Positions 5,136-5,546 of a stretch of DNA of 5,546 bases are shown here, one piece after another. The notes under the pieces are model-generated. The model did no database searches. It was not told the DNA's origin and saw only the letters and a list, made by a program, of their open reading frames with translations. The DNA is from an uncultured cyanobacterium. Lineage in GTDB: Bacteria > Cyanobacteriota > Cyanobacteriia > CACIAM-69d. Each line of letters opens with the position of its first letter. Position 1 is the first letter of the stretch. The stretch covers positions 1 through 5,546 of the forward strand of contig CALCTI010000200.1 in the NCBI GenBank assembly GCA_937894105.1. The letters are read 5' to 3'. The translations under genes and the position numbers were made by a program.

Positions 5136-5546
5136 TTACCGCACGGCGATTTGTAAATTAAATTGGGTTTCTACCTCGGTTTTAATTTCAAATTCGTAAG
5201 TTCCCGCCGCCGGAGCTAGGAAGCTGACGGTGCCGTCTCGTCGGTTGGCGATCGCCGGAATTTGCGATCCATCGTGACCAAAGGCCGTTAGACGGGCTGC
5301 TGGAGAATTAAACGTCACCTGTATCCTTTGATTGGGCTGCACCGTTAAGGATCGCGTTTCAGAGCGTGTGGGTTTGACCACCCCTTGAAAGCTACGATTT
5401 TGGGGAGAAGCGGTCGGTGTCGGTGTTGAGGGCGTAGGCGTTGGAGTCGGCGTAGGCGTCGGAGGCGTCGTCGGCGTGGGCGTCAGGGTCGGAGTGGGGG
5501 TCACCGTCGGGTCGGGGCTGGGGGACGGAGTGACCTGGCGATTACT
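5136..5546 (-). CDS. Partial protein: Pro/Thr-rich linker plus C-terminal beta domain
   Basis: The reading frame is open to the window edge, so the 136 visible residues are the C-terminal part of a longer protein; the GTG at 5502-5504 inside the linker is not a convincing start. Visible residues 6-48 are almost only Pro, Thr and Ser (for example TPPTPTPTPTPTPSTPTPT), an extended, flexible linker. The last 87 residues form a small module with alternating hydrophobic positions and the pattern SFLAPAAGTYEFEI, reminiscent of bacterial pre-peptidase C-terminal (PPC-like) beta sandwiches. In cyanobacteria such linker-plus-beta-module tails occur on Ser/Thr protein kinases, proteases and other exported or membrane-anchored proteins; the missing N-terminal part would tell which. 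The stop TAA is at 5136-5138. It runs in the same direction as the amylase but is 249 bp away, so it is probably a separate unit. Confidence 0.7.
   Translation of the reverse strand, partial: SNRQVTPSPSPDPTVTPTPTLTPTPTTPPTPTPTPTPTPSTPTPTASPQNRSFQGVVKPTRSETRSLTVQPNQRIQVTFNSPAARLTAFGHDGSQIPAIANRRDGTVSFLAPAAGTYEFEIKTEVETQFNLQIAVR
5403..5534. repeat. Degenerate hexanucleotide repeat coding for the Pro/Thr linker
   Basis: On the plus strand the region is built of GGCGTN/GGAGTN/GGGGTN-type hexamers such as GGCGTAGGCGTTGGAGTCGG, encoding alternating Thr and Pro on the minus strand. The repeat is imperfect but clearly biased, and such tracts tend to expand or contract between strains. It continues toward the window edge until about 5534. 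Confidence 0.8.

Larger units (their letters stand above)
245..5255. repeat. Dispersed HIP1 palindromes (GCGATCGC), 14 copies
   Basis: Perfect octamers start at 245, 275, 617, 966, 2130, 2582, 2913, 3546, 4041, 4182, 4368, 4680, 4873 and 5248. About 0.1 would be expected by chance in a window this long with even base use. HIP1 overrepresentation is a known mark of many cyanobacterial genomes. All 14 copies lie inside genes, none in intergenic DNA. The coordinates here give the span from first to last copy, not one continuous element. The gene at 1215-2219 has only one copy in 1005 bp. Confidence 0.95.

Noticed and set aside
245..5255. GCGATCGC copies as evidence of a mobile element or a local regulatory code
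   Set aside because: They are spread through all the complete genes as is normal for HIP1-rich cyanobacterial genomes, so they identify the host and not a local system.
5502..5504. GTG as the start codon of a 122-residue protein
   Set aside because: The frame is open upstream to the window edge and the GTG sits inside the Pro/Thr linker, so it more likely codes for valine.
5403..5534. Tandem repeat as a non-coding satellite or CRISPR
   Set aside because: It is in frame with an open protein tail and encodes a normal Pro/Thr linker; the hexamers are degenerate as expected of coding sequence.

Overview
The window is almost certainly cyanobacterial chromosome. Fourteen perfect copies of the octamer GCGATCGC (the HIP1 palindrome of many cyanobacteria) lie in 5.5 kb. 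The two glycosyltransferase-like proteins match families I know mainly from cyanobacteria, and gene starts mostly lack a strong Shine-Dalgarno sequence. Order and genus cannot be fixed from this stretch.

Layout: bases 1-123 are the last 40 codons of a plus-strand cysteine synthase A gene (cysK). It runs convergently into four minus-strand genes. Reading these in their own direction, from high to low coordinates: a partial protein with a Pro/Thr-rich linker and a small C-terminal beta domain (5136-5546, N-terminus outside the window); a complete GH13 alpha-amylase/neopullulanase-type glycosidase (3384-4886); an ABC-2-type exporter ATPase (2444-3340) starting 43 bp after it; and two adjacent paralogous glycosyltransferase-like proteins (1215-2219, then 198-1121). 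No RNA gene, CRISPR array, transposase or integrase is visible.

How the genes relate: the amylase and the ATPase are close enough to share a transcript, but no permease for the ATPase is present, so it probably partners with a membrane protein encoded elsewhere. The two glycosyltransferase-like genes are separated by 93 bp and probably form a second transcript starting between 2220 and 2443. They share an ancestor, but only the downstream one keeps a DxD metal/nucleotide-sugar motif. In the upstream one the matching site reads D-A-A.

The most interesting observations are: (1) the degenerate DxD in one member of the pair, suggesting a divergent or pseudo-enzyme partner; (2) a diverged 25-bp direct repeat bracketing the two-gene block, one copy touching the start codon of the upstream gene and the other covering the stop codon of cysK, as if a paralogue array had been rearranged; (3) a 13-bp tandem repeat upstream of the amylase that could be an operator; and (4) four AATGCAC copies in the 74-bp cysK/glycosyltransferase junction. 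Nothing here by itself proves a new biological system; the tandem pair and its bracketing repeat are the best lead.
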